Shown here: positions 1-10,682 of the stretch, piece by piece
How positions within the stretch are numbered: the first letter of the stretch is position 1
How the letters are laid out: each line of letters starts with the position of its first letter
Source: Nectonema munidae
Taxonomy: Eukaryota; Nematomorpha; Nectonematoida; Nectonematidae
NCBI GenBank assembly: GCA_030549495.1
Contig: JAUIRK010000257.1
Span: 1-64,000 of the forward strand
Direction: 5' to 3'
Length of the DNA: 64,000 nucleotides
Translations under genes and position numbers: made by a program
Notes under the pieces: model-generated
The model's database searches: none
Seen by the model: the letters and a program-made list of their open reading frames with translations, nothing else
Told to the model about the DNA's origin: nothing

Positions 1-43
1 TTGAACAACTCAATATTAAAATGGCGAATTATTTACTATTAGA

Positions 44-197
44 AGTGTTGTAAAATTAATTTTATCATTTATCTTCAACTTTTTCTCTTGTGCTGCAAAA
101 TTAATTATAAAAAAATTATAATAAATAATTATAATAATAATTAATTTAATTACAAAATTAATATTAGTGTTGTAAAATCAATTTTATCATCTTTCTT
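44..197 (+). repeat. Repeated 32-bp unit upstream of LINE ORF1
   Basis: A 32-bp unit beginning AGTGTTGTAAAATTAATTTT at 44-75 recurs at 166-197 with two differences. It lies just before the first LINE ORF, so it is probably part of that LINE's 5' untranslated or promoter region. The 90 bp between the copies is AT-only low-complexity sequence. Confidence 0.6.
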
Positions 198-296
198 ATT
201 AAAACTTTTTTATTATACTTTGATAAATTTCTATTTCACTTATTATTACAATAATAAAATTATACCCATTATTTTATATTCCAATTATTTCCAATA

Positions 297-1509
297 ATGA
301 CTTATACTTTCCCCTCTTCTCCCTTACTTAATGATGTTGGTGTTTGTATATCTTGTAATCAGAATGCTCAGCATGAATCAATTGAATGCTTTTTATGCTG
401 TAAAATTTTTCATGCTATTAACTGTAACGTTGAAACCCTTTGCCTTCCTTCGTATTATAAGAATACACTTCCAAATTTTCAAAGGAATTACAAAAATTTT
501 GTTTTTTTGTGTAATGAATGCATTTTAAATAAAAATCAGTCTGATGCAAATTCTTTATCACAAAAAATAGCCTCAATTGAAACTACACTGAAAAGAATAG
601 TTGACAAAGTTGATTTTCCTAGTCCAAATGAACTCAACCGTAAAGATTCTAATCAACCTACATTTTCACATGTTGTTTCTCGCAATCCTTACAATAGTGT
701 AATGGACAAAATCAAAGCTAAGCCTAGCTATATTATTAAAGAAAATAATTTGTCTACCTCAAAAATTTAATCATTCGAAAAAGACTGCGTTAATTCTGGA
801 GTTAAAGTGAAAAAATTCTATAAAAATAAAGACGGCAACATGTGTCTAGTGGTACCTACTGAAAATGCTGAAAAAACAAGATTCAATCAGTTTTATAAAA
901 AATTTTGACAAAGCATCGATCAACCCTATCAATAAAAGTTATCATATTGGTATTGCTGGCCTACACTATACTTATACTCCTACCGATCTTTTTGAAAATA
1001 TTAAAGAGTTGAACAAGAATTTGAGTATAAATGAAGAGAGCTCAAAATGTTTATTTGTGAGTAAGTCTTCAAGAAACGATACTTTCTATGCCATTTTGAA
1101 GATCTCTTCTGATACCAGAGAAATGCTTGTAGCTTCGGGTGACAAATTATTTGTTGGGTTGCAAGAATGCACCATTTTTGAATGGAAAGTTGTTAAGCGT
1201 TGTAATTATTGCCAGGAGTACGGCCATTGGAAAGCGAGTTGTACTAATATTGGATCTCCTTCATGCGCTGTTTGCGCTCATTCTCATGAAACTAATGATT
1301 GCAGCTTATCTTTCAATCAGACTTCATCTCATAAATGTATTAATTGTAGTAAAAATAATTCGGTAGATAACAATCATCGCGCAAATTCTTCACTATGTCC
1401 TATTTTTCAGGAGAAACTTAGTAAAGGATTGTCGAACAGATTACCTACTGCTTCTCTCAGGTCTTCTTCTCAAGCTCTTTTATCTACTTCTCTCGTTCCA
1501 AAAAACTAA
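297..1509 (+). pseudogene. LINE ORF1: PHD-like finger plus CCHC zinc knuckles
   Basis: ORF1 would encode the nucleic-acid-binding protein of the LINE. The ATG at 297 opens a 157-codon frame with a PHD-like cysteine pattern: C17-x2-C20, C31-x2-C34, H39, C43 and a final CNEC near residue 71. A stop at 768-770 interrupts this frame, which then continues to about 905 before the reading shifts by one. The frame from 865 to 1509 ends in zinc knuckles (CNYCQEYGHWKASC, then CAVCAHSHETNDC and CINC). The PHD-plus-knuckle layout is known from ORF1 of several arthropod LINEs. One stop and one frameshift break it. Confidence 0.8.
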
Positions 1510-1511
1510 CA

Positions 1512-4270
1512 ACTTTAAAATCATGTAATTATGTTTTGTGGAATGTCCACTCTCTACAAAATAAAAGCTTAGAAGTGATTGATTTTTGTAAATCAAAGTC
1601 AGCTGACGTTGTCTTTATTTGCCGAACATGGTTGACAAGTCAATTTAATGCTACCGTTACGCTAGTTATTGAAAATGGTTATGAAGTGAAACATTGTTTT
1701 CGTTCTTCAAGAGGAGGTGGTGTTGCTATATTATATCAAAAAAGTGTAAATTTGAAGCACCTCAAGCTTAAAAGCTACAAAACTTTTGAGGCTATAGGTT
1801 GTGTTTTAAAATTTCCTATTTTTAGTGTGTCATTCGCTCTGGTTTACAGATTGATAAATGTTACTTTTAGCCATTTTCTTAATGAAATCTCTGAATTGAT
1901 AGAATCACTTAATACAGTTGCCTCTTATAAAGTCATACTTGGTGACTTCAATTTATATTTTGAAAATTCTAAGAATTCATGTACTCCAAAATTTCTAAGC
2001 ATACTTGATGCATTTGCGCTACACCCATTGTTATCGAAGCAAACTCACACTGCTGGGCATTGCTTAGATAACATTTGCTATGAAACTGGCTTAATAAATC
2101 ACCTTAGTACTGAAATTTCTCCTATCGATTTAAGTGATCATTATCCTATTGTTTTCACTCTTAACTGTCCTATCTTACTTGATACCAAAGAGAAATCTAT
2201 CACTTTTAGAACGTTTTCCACTATTGATAAAGATTTGTTTAAAGAGGAATTAAAAATGAAACTAGTTTTCTTGTTGGATCATGAAAAAAAGAAAGGATTC
2301 AATTTAATCACTTCCGCCTAGCAATTGAAGAAATTACGAACAAATATGCTCCAAAAGTGACTAAAAATATTAGTCTATCTAGACCTAAATGGATTTCAAG
2401 TGACTTCATCAAATTGACAAAATCAAAGAAGAAAACTTTACAACAAATGGTTGAAAACTCGAAATGCTGCTCACCGTCATAAGTATGAAGCTTTAAGAAC
2501 TTCAACTTCGTTAATTTTACATGAAAACAAAAGCAATACTGCAACCAGGTTATAAATAGATCGACTGATGCTAAATCTCTTTATCGTTTTGTTCGTGAAA
2601 TGTCAAGCATAAATAAACGCCAGGACAGTTTTTCTTATTCAAAAGACAAACATAAGTTTGCAAACCTCTTCAATGAATTCTTTTATAGAAAAGTTGTTTC
2701 CATTGCTAAATGCCTAATTGCTGAAACTTCTTGCACTCATGTATCTGACATCAAAACAGAAAACCTTCATTGTTCAATTCTGATATGATGAACTATTGTC
2801 TGGATGTTCTTCTACCTCTTTTTGTTTCCTACATTAACGAAACTTTTACCACAGGTACTTGCTTTTTTTTCACGCCTGTTCCCAAACGCTCTCATACCCA
2901 TGCAGACAATCTAAATGATTTTAGACCCATATCCAGCCTTAGCTTCCTAAGTAGGCTTGCTGAACGTGTTGCACTCAAAAGACTATCAGATAATCTCACT
3001 TCTAATAATTTAATTAATAAAAGCCTCTTTGCCTACCAAAAACATTGTAGCACAGAGTCACTACTTTTTACGGTTGTGAACGATATAAAAATCAACATGT
3101 CTAAAAATCTCCACGCTGTGTTGCTTGCTCTGGACATTCAATCTGCTTTTGACACTATTGATAGACAATTATTATTACTAATCTTAAAGAAAAGATTTGG
3201 CATCAGAGGTAAAGTCTTGAGTTGGATTTCATCATATTTCAAAGATAGGTCGCACTCTACATGTATAGATGGATTTTTCTCTGAATCTGTTGCATCAAAT
3301 TATGGTGTCCCTCAATGCTCCGTTCTAGGACCTTTTTTCTTCAATATCTTTATTTCTCCTCTTTTAGACTTCATTGATAAACTTGGTTTCAATGTCTTGG
3401 CATACGCTGATGACTTGTACATCTATACGTCATTTCACTCAAATTTTAAAGCATCTACTTTCCAAACTAGAATTCCTAACCTGTATTCTAAAATAATAGA
3501 AGAAATGAAAAGGTATTTACTCAAACTGAATAATGAAAAAACACAAGTTATCGTCTTCTCATCACAACGTGATCTTTTGCTTCATAGTCTTCACATTGAT
3601 GAGAATATAATCAAGTTCAAAATGAAATCAACATACTTGGTGTTCCTCTTGACAAACATTTATATTATGATACCTTTATTAAATTTAAGCTTAAAGAAGG
3701 TTAGCTCTTTCTGAGAAACTTACAGCAATTTAAAAAATTTCTATCTGAAAGCCATCTTGTCACTCTTATCAACGCATTTGTTGTATGTCGTCTAGATTAC
3801 TGTAACACTTTGCTTTATGAGCTGCCTAAAGTGAAGTTAAAAAAATTACAAGTGTTGCAGAATAATTGTGCACGTTTAATTACAGGAAAAATGAGACATG
3901 AAAGCGTCTCACACGTTCTTAATGCACTACATTGGTTGAATATTGAAACTAGAATTGTTTTTAAGCTTTTGGTTTTAATTTTTAAATGTTACAAATACCA
4001 GAAACCTCATGCCTTGGCATCTCTTGTCAAAACAAGAAACTCTGGTTTCATTTCTAAAAACTTAACAATTAGGCTTCCTCTCAATAAAGCATGTAGACTG
4101 TGGAATCTTATACCTTGTAATCTGAAAGAAGCTGAAAGTTTAATTAATTTTAGAAAGAATTTGAAAACCTATCTGTTTGTAAGCTATAATGATTTAATCT
4201 CTTCTCTTAATATTTATCTCTGCTACTATATTTCTCCGCGTGACTGTACCTATACTTTACTATGTATTGT
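1512..4270 (+). pseudogene. LINE ORF2: endonuclease and reverse transcriptase, frameshifted
   Basis: ORF2 is broken into at least four frames. The first, about 1512-2321, is an APE-like endonuclease with the start motif WNVHSLQNK, the metal-site motif GDFNLYF near 1950 and the terminal SDHYPIVF near 2135. After a broken stretch, 2770-3714 encodes the reverse transcriptase core: NDFRPISSLSF, then ALDIQSAFDTI, then GVPQCSVLGPFFFNIF, and the catalytic YADD near 3410. A third frame from 3810 holds the usual LINE C-terminal region (LQNNCARLITG, then RLWNLIP). The G-to-C change in GVPQCS, where families normally have GVPQGS, is a further sign of decay. Confidence 0.85.
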
Positions 4271-4290
4271 AGTTGCGAGTAAAATAAAAT

Positions 4291-4386
4291 CTTCCTTCCT
4301 TCCTTCATCAACATCATCATTATCATCAAATCATCATCATCATCCTCATCTTCCTCATCATCTTCAACCTCATCATCATCATTCTG

Positions 4387-4418
<32 letters not shown>

Positions 4419-4454
4419 CACTTTCCACATCATCATCATCATCATCATCATCAT
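4291..4454 (+). repeat. CTTC/CAT microsatellite at LINE 3' end
   Basis: A short CTTC run is followed by an interrupted (CAT)n array. It gives a false poly-histidine frame on the plus strand and a false poly-aspartate frame on the minus strand. Its position immediately after the LINE 3' end suggests growth from the LINE tail. Confidence 0.9.
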
Positions 4455-4469
4455 TTTGCCTTCGAAGCC

Positions 4470-5530
4470 TATGGACAAGATATGCTACAAGAAAAATGTT
4501 TTGTAGCCTCTCCTATATTTTTAAGACAGTTAGAGCAAAGTAGGCTATTTTAATCTTTTTTAAATGTAAAATCTTTATATTCATGCTCTTTTGAAGCACA
4601 GTATGCACATGTGACTATGTTATTTTTACAAAATTTGCTTGAGTGACCAAAATTTAAACACTTCGTACATTGTAAACTTGATACATATGTGTAACATTCA
4701 TATTTGTTATAACAAATTAAAACACATCACTTTTAAATACAACACATTTGGTATATTTAAATTTTGATTTAAAAGAAAATGAAAATTTAAACATAACACT
4801 CTCTGTTACCATTTTTTTGTTTGTATCATTTTTCTTTTCTATTTCTTCAGAAACAAACTTATCAACAATTTCTTCTAGAACTGTTATTTTTATTTTTGGA
4901 TATTTTCTTTTGTTTCTTTTAAACTTGACATTGTTTTCTCCAAGTTTTTAAGCTCTTCCATGGATGAATTATCAGGCAAAGAAATTTTCGTAACTTTTAA
5001 ATTTTCTTTAATATACTTAATTTTTACTCCATCAAGACAATCTTTGATCAAGTCTTTCTGTAATGGATCCGATTTTAAAAGAGAATATTATTATTTGATT
5101 TCACTGCATTTGAATAAGAGTTTTCATTTTTTTATAGAATCAGTTTTGTTTCTACACTTACAACATGACACAACTTTTTGTTTCAAAACATTGAATTCAG
5201 AATTAAAATTTTTAAACTCTTTTTGTCTATTTTCCACTACTTCTTTTACATACCTATTATTTTCTGAACTTTGATCTTCTTTCTGGTTAGGGATAACATT
5301 TTTGTCAGATTTTGAAGTTGAAGTCACCTGAGATGAGTTTTTTACACATTTCAAACAGACCCACCTCAAGCCAACGTTGTAATTTTTATCAAAAAAATCA
5401 TTGAATCCATCAGGAAGTTTAGAGCAACCATAGCAGAACCATTCATTACAAATAAAACATCAGACTTTATTCTATTATATCCTGTACTTTGTTTAATTTG
5501 CAATCAAAACAAATTCAAGATTTCTTCTTT
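4470..5530 (-). pseudogene. ORF1 of a second LINE, truncated and frameshifted
   Basis: Reading leftward from about 5530, the minus strand encodes a PHD-like finger (CLICNEWFCYGCSKL, then LRWVCLKCVK). A lysine- and glutamate-rich, probably coiled-coil middle follows (5124-5369, with readable frame to about 4900). It ends with a zinc knuckle CTKCLNFGHSSKFC, then CAYCASKEHEYKDF and CSNC near 4510-4690. The order matches ORF1 of the LINE at 297-1509, but the sequence is a different family. There are several frameshifts and stops. The ORF is cut off where the CAT microsatellite of the first LINE begins, so its ORF2 is not in this window. Confidence 0.75.
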
Positions 5531-5551
5531 TGTTTATTCATTAAATAAAAC

Positions 5552-7049
5552 GAATCAATGGTAGAATCTGTCTCCAGAACGTTTTGAGAGTCAGATTCTA
5601 CACTTGATCGTGATTTCCGAAATTTCTCTTGAAAAGTTAAAATTTTTTTTCAAAAAAATTTTATTTCAAAATTCGAATTTTTTTAATTTTTTATTTCTTG
5701 TTTAACATGGATTTTTCCGAACTTATCTAATGAAAATTAAGCAGACGATTTCAAAACATTTTTTGATCCTGACAGATTTTGATTTTAAAATTCGAACAAA
5801 GTTTTTCTTCTGTTCTTTTCATATACGCAAGTACTTTAAAATGAAACATCAAATTGATATGAATAATAATTTTTACATAAACTTTCTGTTGAAAATAATT
5901 AATGAAAGTGACAATATACAAATTATAAACTTTTGAAGCAAAAAAATCTTTTGTTTAACCAAATGAATTGTGATTATTGTACTTTACCAATGAATTGGAA
6001 TAAAAGAACTTAAACAAAAGATAGATATCAATGGAAATGTAATAATAAAAATTGTAAAAAATATAAAATATCAAAGTCTATTAGGCAAAATTCTTTTTTT
6101 ACAAAAATCAAATTTTAAAATTAAATCAGTGGCTACATGCCATCTATTTATGGTGCCTGAAAATTTTTGTTAAAAATACAACTTTAATAGCTTCAGTTTC
6201 TCGAAAAACTGTAATAGATTTGTTTAGTTTTTTAAGAGAAATTTGTAAAAAATCATATGGTTAAAAATCCTAGAGCCAAATAAAATTGTTGAAATTGATG
6301 AGTCATGCTTTTCACATAAGGTTAAATTTCATAAAGCAAGAGCTCCAGAAAAAGCTATATGGATTTTTGGTCTGGTTGATACCTCTTTTCTTCCTTCTGT
6401 TGGATATATGGAGATAGTAAAAGACAGAACAGCCAACACACTTTTGCCAATTATTCAAAAAGTCGTAAGACCGGGAACTACAATCCATTCTGATCAGTGG
6501 ATCAGAATCTTTTTCGAAAATACAAAAAAAATTGAACCTAAATCATAAAACTGTAAATCATTCTCTGAATTTTGTTGATAAGAACATGGGGGTTCACACA
6601 CCATCGATAGAATCTTATTGGGGAAGAAAAAAGAGATGAAAGGATGGAGAAAAAATATGTTAGAAACATACATATTCGAGATGAATATAAAAAAGGAAAC
6701 GCTTTTGAAAATTTATGCTCGTAAATTTCACAACAATATCAAATTTGATAATGTTTTTCAATTGATTAATCAATATATATGTATTTTCAATTTTATATTT
6801 TTTCATGCTCAATAAAATTTTTTTATTGATTATAATCATTTACACGTAATCTATATAATACTAACTTTAAAATAAAAATCAGGTTTTGTTAATACTAACT
6901 CTAAAAATAAAATAAAATTTTGTTAACACTAACTCTAAAATCTAATTTATGATGGGTTTAAAATTAGATAAAAAACAGTAACTCAAGATAATTTTCTGGA
7001 GTCAGATTCTTCACTTGAATTTTTTGGAGTTAGATTCTACACTTGATCC
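5552..7049 (+). mobile_element. Merlin DNA transposon with 8-bp TSD
   Basis: The element is bounded by an exact 8-bp duplication AATAAAAC at 5544-5551 and 7050-7057. Its ends are imperfect inverted repeats: left GAATCAATGGTAGAATCTG, right TAGATTCTACACTTGATCC. Extra copies of the tip motif lie inside each end (about 5588-5609 and 6998-7019). An 8-9-bp TSD and an IS1595/ISXO2-type transposase are the hallmarks of Merlin. The insertion sits just upstream of the PHD finger of the second LINE's ORF1. Confidence 0.85.
5963..6815 (+). pseudogene. Merlin (ISXO2-like) transposase, broken
   Basis: The reading begins at an ATG at 5963 with a zinc ribbon (MNCDYCTLPMNWNK, then CNNKNCKKYK). After a damaged region comes the DDE-type core of the ISXO2/IS1595 family: VEIDESCFSHKVK near 6288, IWIFGLVDT, and RPGTTIHSDQW near 6470. 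A third block, IESYWGRKK near 6608, supplies the third acidic residue. The blocks lie in different frames, so there are several frameshifts and at least two stops. Family assignment rests on the zinc ribbon plus the three catalytic blocks in the right order. Confidence 0.83.
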
Positions 7050-7291
7050 AATAAAACAAATGTATGAATCCTTATAGATAAATTATTTTATTATAAATTA
7101 TAATATTAAAAAATCGTCTGCTTTTAAATGTTGTTGAGTAAAATTAAATAAAATAAAATAATATTATGAAATAAATATGTGCCGAAAAGCTTTCACACAT
7201 TTTTCAAACTTTAATTTGAATTCTTAATTCTATTTATATTCAATAAATATATATCTGATTCCATATTACAAGAAAATGGATTCCTCACACA

Positions 7292-7554
7292 CAGTGGCGG
7301 ATCCAAGGGGGGGGGGGGCTCATGGGCCTACCCCCCCTATGAAAAATGGCTTCGAAAATTACCCTTACTAATTTTGCTTTTTCCTAAAACAATACTTGTT
7401 GGTAGTTGATTACATGTTAAAAATATAAAAACATTGGTAATTAGTGATTCTAAAAGACATAATACAGCTGTCGTATTCTCTGAAGACTCTTAGCAAAATT
7501 GCAAAAAATTTAAATAGATCGGCCCCATATAAGAAATTTCTGGATCCGCCACTG
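7292..7554. mobile_element. hAT-type MITE, 263 bp, 8-bp TSD
   Basis: The terminal inverted repeats (TIRs) are CAGTGGCGGATCCA and TGGATCCGCCACTG. The flanking duplication CTCACACA is exact at 7284-7291 and 7555-7562. There is no coding capacity. A run of 12 G (7307-7318) faces a run of 7 C (7331-7337), which could fold as a hairpin. Confidence 0.92.
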
Positions 7555-7625
7555 CTCACACATTGTTCTATTTATAGCTCAAACAAATTCTCAATTCTTA
7601 ACAATAAGTGATCTTTCAGTTAAGG

Positions 7626-7690
7626 TTTATAACATAATATAACACATTTATTTAAGCAAAATAGAGGTCAAAGTCTGTAAAATTTGCTTC
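7626..7690 (-). repeat. 3'-end fragment of the LINE family at 12,240-13,680
   Basis: The string TTATAACATAATATAACACA followed by TTTATTTAAGCAAAATAGAGG closely matches the 3' tail of the minus-strand LINE at 12,264-12,315. It appears to be a very short 5'-truncated copy of the same family. Confidence 0.45.
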
Positions 7691-7699
7691 TTGATACTA

Positions 7700-8820
7700 T
7701 TAAATAATAAAATATAATATTATATAGACTGACAAAATGAAAACATTACGGTTAGAAAAATTAAAATTCTATTATGAATAGAAAAATTAAAATATTAGTT
7801 TATTATACAAAGCAAAAATATTTTCTAAAAAATTTCTCACCTAAATTACATTCTTCGCCTGATTGGCGAAAAAACCCTGATATAAACAATCTTACCAATG
7901 ATATTACATGTATTGAGTACTTTTGAAACCATTCTTACTTCATATGTTAAAGGATTCTTAACTTTTATATACCACTACCGGGTATTTCACTCGGGTGATA
8001 GGAGTGACAATTTTTTAGACCTACCCCTAACTAGGCAACGAGCTGATGTGGACTACCTAAGAACAAGTGATGTATAAACCACGCTTGCTAAACCTTTATT
8101 TCTAATGGGTCAATTATAAAACTACTTATTTATAAACATTACTAAGGAACAAACAAATCTTTATTAGTGAAGTTTTGGCGATAGCAGTTACTATTATATT
8201 ACACCCAAAACATATTATTACTTATATTTTTTTGAAATTAAACGAAAAATTTATTAAAAATTAGTTAAAATAATTACAAATCTTTTGTTGATAATAATCG
8301 CATTATTTTATGAAGAACAAAGAATTTTGTCATCCTTTATAAAATGTAAAATTAATAAAAATTACATTTATATAGGAAAAGTGTGACTTTTTACCGAAAT
8401 ATTCCGAAATAGGGTGTAATCTTTTCAAAACTGATCTAAGTAAAATATCTAGAAATTTATTTCAATGTTTTTAACTAATTAGAATGAAAAATATTAAAAA
8501 AATCTTTAAAACAATGAAATAGACTTAAGTTTATTTCAATTTTTGTGAATAAAAAGTAAAAAAAATTTTTTATTCTAAATAGTTAAAAACATCTCAATAT
8601 TTTTAATTAATTTAATCAAGAATTAATAAAGTTTTGACAGGATTTCGGTTGATCTCAGTGAAAAGGCAAACCTCCATGTATGTTAAAATGTGCACTTACC
8701 GCATCAACTTTGAGTACAAAACATGAAATATTTGTAGCTTTTATCGTTATTAATCTGTTTCTAAATTATTCAACAAGAAGAAATATAGTGCATAAGGGTG
8801 ATCTTATTTGAATTAAGGCG
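7700..8820. other. No supported gene
   Basis: AT-rich sequence with no convincing ORF. A slightly GC-richer patch at about 7970-8100 (CCGGGTATTTCACTCGGGTG) was not identified. Confidence 0.5.
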
Positions 8821-8825
8821 ATAGT

Positions 8826-9063
8826 TACCCTAACAGTAATTGTGAGTGTACTTTGTTGTAATTAAAGCTTAATACTTTTCCATAATATTTTGGCGGTAGG
8901 TTAATAATATGCAAGACCCCATCACAAAACTTCAACTGCAGCCCAGATTCACAATAAAATATATAAGAGGGATCTAAAAAAGAATAGGAATCAGTGCCGA
9001 ATATCGATATGCTTCCAATATCGACGACCACGTGGGCGTACACTTTGCCAACGGAGACTAGTT
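8826..9063 (-). CDS. Candidate host exon of unknown gene
   Basis: This is a GC-richer open stretch of about 78 codons on the minus strand, between an AG (ACTAG) on its upstream side and GGTAAC on its downstream side, so it would serve as an internal exon. The reading includes VVVDIGSISIFGTDSYSF and INLPPKYYGKVLSF. There is no in-frame ATG near the start, which fits an internal exon. I do not recognise the protein family. Neighbouring exons were not found, so it could also be part of an unrecognised repeat. Confidence 0.3.
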
Positions 9064-10076
9064 AATCGACAGCTTGTCTAACAAAATTTTTCCAATGAAA
9101 CAGGAAAATTACGCACATAAAAATTTGATTTGATAGATTGTTTTGAATTTTTGCAGAGGTAAAATACCCAATACATATATTCGCTGATCCCCTTCAAAAC
9201 TTTCACATTTTTGGACGCGGATATTCAGTGTATCTACTCATAAAACAAAAAAAATTAAACGTGAAATTTCATATATGAATTGTGATGAAGAATTTTTCTG
9301 AATTTACATTCTAATGGTCATTCAAATGCGCAAATATGCAGGGAAATATTCTTTGTAGTTTTTTATACAGAATTTTATCAACACGGGAAGTTATAGCTCA
9401 CTAGACAGAACAATTTTTACACAAGCAACGTTGTTTTTAACGCGGCTCTTCTTTGGGAATTCGAATTTAGAAAAATGTTTCCTCCTTCTTTGAGAAAAAG
9501 CGTACAATTGAAAAAAGCTCTAAATATATATGCATGATAAGAAGAAAGGAATAAATTATATACAGGTGAGCTTTAACATTCGCGCTTCTATTATTGGCGG
9601 AATTTTTGTAAAATAATTTGAATTTTTGATGTTTTTATAAAATATCTTTTAGATCTATTCATTATTTATTACAATTTCAACAAATTAAAATATTGAGGAA
9701 GTAGTAAAAAACATTATAATTATATCATTTATTTCAAAGAATAAATCATTGATAAAATTATGTGCTTGAAATTTTCATCAAAAATGATACAAATAATGAA
9801 AGAAAGAAATATAATCTAAAATGTACGTCTAAATAAATATCAAAAGTTATTTTAATTCTTTTTACATTGTGGCAAGAGAAGATATTTTTTCTGCTTTGTA
9901 AGATAAAACAAAACCTAGTATTATAATTCTTGATTTCATTTATTTTACCAGTATTTTTGAATTATTATTGTTTTACTCCTTATAAAAAATTATTGATTTG
10001 GCACTATAAACGAACATTTGAAGTCAGTTTTTCAAAAAATCCAAAAAGATCCCAAATTAGCTATAGCTTAAATTAT
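9064..10076. other. No supported gene
   Basis: AT-rich sequence. A plus-strand piece at 9158-9231 after TTTTGCAG is open but too short to call as an exon. Confidence 0.5.
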
Positions 10077-10682
10077 GTATATATGTTACAGTCCGTAAGT
10101 GGAATTGCTCATTTTACGAAGTAAAGAAAAAGTTAACACTAAATTTTTATAAAATATTTTAGCAAATAAAAAAAGAAGTTATTTACATTTAAAAATTTTT
10201 TGCATTTAAAAAAAATAAACTATATATTTTAAAGCCAACTAAATAACTAACTAAAAAGTTAACTAAATAACTATCTATTTAACTATCTGAATAGTTAACT
10301 AACTAACTGACGAATAAACTAACTTACTAACAAACTATCTCCTTAACTAACAAACTAACTACCTAACTAACTTTCTAGTTAATGGAAACTCTAAGCTAAA
10401 GATTTAATTAATTAGTTAGTTAGTTAATTAGACATTAAATTAAGCAGATATTTACTTATTTAGAGAGTTAATTTATTTTAGTCAGTAAGTTAGCTGGTTA
10501 ATTAGTGTGTTAGTTAGATAGTTTTAAAAGAATTTTAAAATTGTATTCCATCTTTAATTAATTCACCGTATGTACACGTTTTAAGATTCATATATAAATT
10601 TGCCCATTTCATGAAGTCCCCCTTTATGAGATTACCCACTTCGTGGAATGAGCAATTTCACTGATAGGAGGCAACATATATA
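10077..10682. mobile_element. Fold-back/MITE element with AACT/AGTT palindrome
   Basis: The left end (TATATATGTTAC, then GGAATTGCTCATTTTACGAAG) and the right end are inverted repeats of about 45 bp; the right end contains CTTCGTGGAATGAGCAATTTC and GCAACATATATA. Inside, 10,230-10,385 is rich in AACT units and 10,405-10,525 in AGTT units, so the middle can also pair with itself. No coding sequence is present. The superfamily is unknown and the TSD is unclear because the edges are TA repeats. Confidence 0.65.

Larger units (their letters stand above)
44..4300 (+). mobile_element. Non-LTR retrotransposon (LINE), CR1/Jockey-like, decayed
   Basis: This is a nearly full-length LINE. In order it has a 5' repeat region, ORF1 with zinc fingers, ORF2 with an AP-type endonuclease and then reverse transcriptase, and a short tail of CTTC units near 4290-4304 that runs into a CAT microsatellite. 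Several frameshifts and stops interrupt both ORFs, so the copy is dead. The PHD-like finger in ORF1, the GDFN and SDHYP endonuclease motifs and the YADD motif fit the CR1/Jockey side of the LINE tree; the exact clade needs a phylogeny. It abuts a LINE ORF1 of another family on the opposite strand and may have inserted into it. Confidence 0.88.

Noticed and set aside
4207-4428. Poly-aspartate frame on the minus strand and poly-histidine frame on the plus strand
   Set aside because: Both are translations of the CAT/ATG microsatellite.
9158-9231. Possible plus-strand exon after TTTTGCAG
   Set aside because: Only about 24 codons, no homologue recognised, and it lies close to a better minus-strand candidate.
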